Below are positions 62,101 to 64,000 of a stretch of DNA of 64,000 nucleotides, piece after piece. The first letter of the stretch is position 1. Every line of letters begins with the position of its first letter. The notes below the pieces were generated by a model. It did not search any database. It was given only the letters and a program-made list of their open reading frames with translations, and was not told the DNA's origin. This DNA is from JBFGFX01 sp965232455 (GTDB lineage Bacteria > Pseudomonadota > Gammaproteobacteria > Steroidobacterales > Woeseiaceae), in the NCBI GenBank assembly GCA_965232455.1, contig OZ246981.1, positions 4,526,001-4,590,000 on the forward strand, read 5' to 3'. The translations under genes were made by a program, and so were the position numbers.

Positions 62101-62138
62101 AGGCGAGAATAACGAAGTCCGCTCCTGCGCTGAAGTGA
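59130..62138 (+). CDS. Exported three-module fusion: PD40 propeller, CehA/PHP-type metallohydrolase, cyclophilin
   Basis: The 1002-residue protein has a signal peptide (SVIGLCSLLLSYAASAQ). Residues ~35-310 are TolB-like PD40 repeats (DWSPDGRTLVYAA, AFSPDGRKVALT, AWSADGENLFFV, AVSPDGTRIAFV). A carboxypeptidase-regulatory-like beta domain spans ~310-410. Residues ~411-720 are a CehA/McbA-type PHP domain with GDMHVHDLHEG (His421, His423), GFVHPYNN and GGTDNFSD. A helical linker follows, then a cyclophilin-type peptidyl-prolyl isomerase (~822-990) with VTLQTSKGPIAVELRRS, FYNLVRNGYYDDSRVFRV, GTIAFAMGTEPGDRTTQIYINL and MGEVVSGMEVAD. Each module is complete. It is last in the racemase/DUF885/ggt run. 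Confidence 0.92.
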   Translation: MTLRTFTASVIGLCSLLLSYAASAQTRVDFHLLPAVSTGPLDPDWSPDGRTLVYAARGDIWKIPVEGGAAVALTRGPAYYSEPAFSPDGRKVALTIDLDGNLEIGIVDAEGGEVERLTTNAELDFAPAWSADGENLFFVSRRHGDLDILRLDLTTRRISDVVTGKGNQYQPAVSPDNKSLVYVAPVENRGGSGGIWIMPLPGGEPALAHYEESSYRLKPQWSADGRSLIYDSDAAGSNDVAIVPANGGDRVRLTQAPAGEFDPAVSPDGTRIAFVSNHDGPTRLYTMSSAGGAKSAWAPVSIESRTPRFRTGTVRGRILDTDDAVIPGRLMVSASDGRAYTEEGGFHRIVPATRTHYQHSMGRFEIEVPAGALTLRAMRGFEFEPASATLDVPEGGVIDVDLKLRRIDEPRSRGWYPGDMHVHDLHEGRYGLTHEDFFNQLKADDVGVANALIHMDGTKIMGRWDDLTGKPSPLSDGRTILRYSQEFRGAFGHIGLVGISEFIMPMIAGAPSTPFAYDSLGVVHADGAREQGGIAGFVHPYNNVVNTPEDAGNSAIPVLAALGKGDFYDVVSVASLEPDSTAMYYRLLNSGVRLAATGGTDNFSDVWYDPSGGAARTYARLDSGDAFGFSTWLSAVKRGRTFASSGPLLFLSVDGKQPGDEILIGKNQPTTLAVRLDVRSIAPLDEIEIVANGEVVASWDALGGGPRWQLETTIDLPAGGWVTARAVGPASRYVGDAFAFAQTSPVYVVPDGKPFSSAADAKFLLRSIDELWRRVTARDAWFTKEQETRYRNYVEKAQRYYRNVLLGHPQDEAFQTRAPETFGVTLQTSKGPIAVELRRSWSPQGVDRFYNLVRNGYYDDSRVFRVRDRDFVQFGIHGVPAIAQAWRHRRIPDDPVVKSNKRGTIAFAMGTEPGDRTTQIYINLKDKPELDGMGFSVMGEVVSGMEVADALYSGYGESAAGGIRGGKQDVAFEGGNAFFDRNFPLLDRIVEARITKSAPALK

Positions 62139-62162
62139 GTGAGTCGGTACCTGCGCTGGCGG

Positions 62163-63437
62163 CTATCTTCTGCGTCCTTTGATAAACACGTCAATGACGC
62201 CGGGGCGGTCATTGCTATAGACCAGCTCGACACGGCCGTCGTCACGGGTCTTTACCGTTGCGGGTACCGCGTTGGCGGTGAGATACCAGCCGTGCGGCAG
62301 CACCACCGTATTGCGCGATCGCCCGAAACTTCGGTCCCAGACAAGTTCGTCGCCGTATAACAGGTAGCGGTTCAGGTCCGTATAGGTCTCGGTAATTCGC
62401 AGCAGCCTGCTGCCGCCTGCGGGCACCGGGTCGAACCAGATGGCAACCAACTCGGTGGCGTCGGTTACGGGTGCGCCGATATCGATGCCCCTCTCGGTGA
62501 TTTCGGCGCCGCGTAAGGTTTCGACCTTCAGTTTTTCGCCGGTATCCAGAATTTCGGCGGAGGGGTTGCTGGCCTTGCTGCCGGAACGAACGACGTTCAG
62601 ATAACGGTCCATACCGGCCCGCTTTTCCTCGTAGTCGTGGTACAGGCGGAACGCGTGCGTTTCCGGCTGCTGCAGAAAGTACACGATGTCGCGGGACTGC
62701 GGCGCGCGCTGAGCGATTTCGAGATCGACACGTGCCACTGGTCTGGAAACCGTTGCAGCCGGTGGGCTCCTGAAGTCTGCAGGAGGAGTCGCCTTCTTCA
62801 CGCCGGTTTGCTGAAGTGGGCGCGCCTTGACTTCATAAGGAATGCCGCTATTGCCGGGATTGACGAAGCTCACTTCGATACGGCCGTCGGCGCGGGTGAT
62901 TACCTGCGACGGGTAGCTGACGGACAGCAGCTCGTAGCCCGAGGGCAGGGTGACGGAGTTTCGCTTCACCCCGAGAACGCGCGAAAACGTAACAATGTCG
63001 CCGTCCTCGAAGTAGCTGGCCGCATCCACGTAGGTTTTGTCGATCAGCAAACGGCCTCTGCCGTTCGCCGGGACCGGCCGTGCAAGATCGACGCGAATGT
63101 ACTGGGAGTCCGGCTCCGCGTCGGGAAGCAGTCCGCTCGATTTGGCGTCGGCTCCGTCGACGAGCGACCATTTCATCGGTTTGCCGGTCATCCGGTCATA
63201 GACGCCGTGTACGTCCGGATCACTGCCGCGGCGAATGGGGTTGTAATAGCGCGTCGCACCCTCGGTAGCGGCGCTGACGTCATAATAAATACGAAAGCTG
63301 TGGGTGTCCGGGGAGAGTAATTCGTAGCGTGTAAACGCGTCTTTACTGGTTTGTTCGCCCATGTCGGCCAGGGTTGTCGGCGCCAGCACGGCTGTGCCGC
63401 ACAGAAGCAGCAGTTTGGTCGAAAGCTTCCAGGTCAT
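62163..63437 (-). CDS. Exported protein of two tandem ~180-residue domains, unknown function
   Basis: The 424-residue protein has a signal peptide (LSTKLLLLCGTAVLAPTTLAD) and two copies of one domain joined by a Pro-rich linker. Copy 1 (~residues 35-210) and copy 2 (~residues 245-420) align along their length: LLSPDTHSFRIYYD with LQQPETHAFRLYHD, RYYNPIRRGS with RYLNVVRSGS, GRGRLLIDKTYVDAASY with GSRLLRITETYTDLNRY, and NSVTLPSGYELLSVSYPSQV with NTVVLPHGWYLTANAVPATV. Both look all-beta. No family is recognised. It is convergent with the PD40-PHP-cyclophilin gene and directly downstream of the second amidohydrolase (7 bases), so likely co-transcribed with it. Confidence 0.85.
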   Translation of the reverse strand: MTWKLSTKLLLLCGTAVLAPTTLADMGEQTSKDAFTRYELLSPDTHSFRIYYDVSAATEGATRYYNPIRRGSDPDVHGVYDRMTGKPMKWSLVDGADAKSSGLLPDAEPDSQYIRVDLARPVPANGRGRLLIDKTYVDAASYFEDGDIVTFSRVLGVKRNSVTLPSGYELLSVSYPSQVITRADGRIEVSFVNPGNSGIPYEVKARPLQQTGVKKATPPADFRSPPAATVSRPVARVDLEIAQRAPQSRDIVYFLQQPETHAFRLYHDYEEKRAGMDRYLNVVRSGSKASNPSAEILDTGEKLKVETLRGAEITERGIDIGAPVTDATELVAIWFDPVPAGGSRLLRITETYTDLNRYLLYGDELVWDRSFGRSRNTVVLPHGWYLTANAVPATVKTRDDGRVELVYSNDRPGVIDVFIKGRRR

Positions 63438-63444
63438 CGTCTCT

Positions 63445-64000
63445 CTACTCGAAGATGGGCTCGAGGAGCGCCGGGACCGGGTCGGTCCAGGCTTCCTTCG
63501 ATTCGCGAACCATCTCCAATACTTCCTCGATCAGTATCTTGTTGTCCATGACGACACCGTCTTTGATCGTCCAACGAATGCCGCCGCGTCGCACGGTGCT
63601 GCCGTCCGCGGAGTCCAGTGCGCCGAACGCGTACAAAAAGCGCAGGTTATGCAACGGGTTGCCGTCGACGATCAGCAGGTCGGCGACGTAGCCGGTTTGC
63701 ACCAGGCCGAGATCGGGACGGCGAAGCGTTTTGGCGCTGTCATAGGTCGCGGCGCGGATGACTTCCAGCGGATTCAGCCCGGCCTCGTGGATGAGCTGCA
63801 GTTCACGGATATTCGCGATCCCGCTGGTGTTCCACAAAAACGGGTCGTCGGACGCGTAGCCCAGCCTGCCGCCACGCCGGGTGAACTCGTAAACGAGTTT
63901 TTGCCACTTCCTGTAAAGAATCGCCCAGCGTTGTTCGTCTTTTGACGTCCAGTCCCAGTGGTGGGAGGCGTGATGCGCGGGGTTCGCGACGTACCAGTCG
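63445..64000 (-). CDS. Exported amidohydrolase, C-terminal part only (runs off the window)
   Basis: The frame is open to the right edge, giving the last ~185 residues of an amidohydrolase. It contains WDWTSKDEQRWAILYRKWQK, GGRLGYASDDPFLWNTSG with the late metal Asp, LNPLEVIRAATYDSAKTL and GYVADLLIVDGNPLHNLRFLY. It aligns with the end of the amidohydrolase at 40463-42109 along its whole visible length, so the two are paralogues at opposite ends of the locus. The His-x-His metal pair would lie outside the window. Confidence 0.9.
   Translation of the reverse strand, partial: DWYVANPAHHASHHWDWTSKDEQRWAILYRKWQKLVYEFTRRGGRLGYASDDPFLWNTSGIANIRELQLIHEAGLNPLEVIRAATYDSAKTLRRPDLGLVQTGYVADLLIVDGNPLHNLRFLYAFGALDSADGSTVRRGGIRWTIKDGVVMDNKILIEEVLEMVRESKEAWTDPVPALLEPIFE

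Overview
The window is high-GC bacterial chromosome, most likely from a free-living, probably marine gammaproteobacterium. That placement is an inference from gene content: several TonB-dependent receptors, many exported hydrolases, two DUF885 proteins, an mtgA-type transglycosylase and a clsA-type cardiolipin synthase. I cannot name the genus. There is no rRNA, CRISPR array or phage.

Layout. (1) 1-7115: mixed housekeeping and envelope genes: the C-terminal end of a subtilisin-like protease followed by a clear terminator, lipoproteins, a two-domain sulfurtransferase, mtgA and an exported metallo-beta-lactamase-fold protein. (2) 7222-16226: a tightly overlapped minus-strand operon (otnK, otnC, a small monooxygenase-like protein, an isopropylmalate/tartrate-dehydrogenase-like enzyme, a sodium:solute symporter, an SMP-30 lactonase and a GntR regulator) divergent from a TonB-dependent receptor. 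It reads as uptake and breakdown of a four-carbon sugar acid or its lactone. (3) 16254-22399: cardiolipin synthase and a 1500-residue one-protein signalling system: a 14-blade periplasmic propeller, a membrane segment, PAS and GAF domains, a sigma-54 AAA+ domain and a Fis-type helix-turn-helix. (4) About 22700-28310: an accessory stretch at a tRNA-Arg(CCG) gene, with a duplicated promoter and 5' half of the tRNA, an IS481-family element, a remnant of a related element, and small genes (MAPEG, YHS, AraC, DUF4760, a membrane protein).

(5) 28428-35260: a membrane-anchored AraC regulator, then a four-gene operon: a diheme cytochrome c lipoprotein, a MauG/cytochrome-c-peroxidase homologue, a fusion of a parallel beta-helix with a cytochrome c domain, and a TonB-dependent receptor. 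I cannot match this to a described pathway. (6) 35257-36980: the C-terminal remnant of a sugar-ABC ATPase, an AHSA1/ArsR pair with a near-textbook operator, and an Lrp/AsnC regulator.

(7) 37115-64000: a roughly 27 kb catabolic locus of mostly exported enzymes: a beta-lactamase-like serine hydrolase, two DUF885 proteins, two paralogous amidohydrolases, a TonB-dependent receptor, an FCD-type GntR regulator, two M24 (Xaa-Pro type) peptidases, a sortilin-like propeller, a Tat-exported PLP enzyme, two proline-racemase-family proteins (one canonical Cys/Cys, one Ser/Thr), a gamma-glutamyltransferase and a PD40-PHP-cyclophilin fusion. The repeated link to proline chemistry suggests scavenging of proline- or hydroxyproline-rich peptides. 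That is a hypothesis; the individual family calls are firmer.
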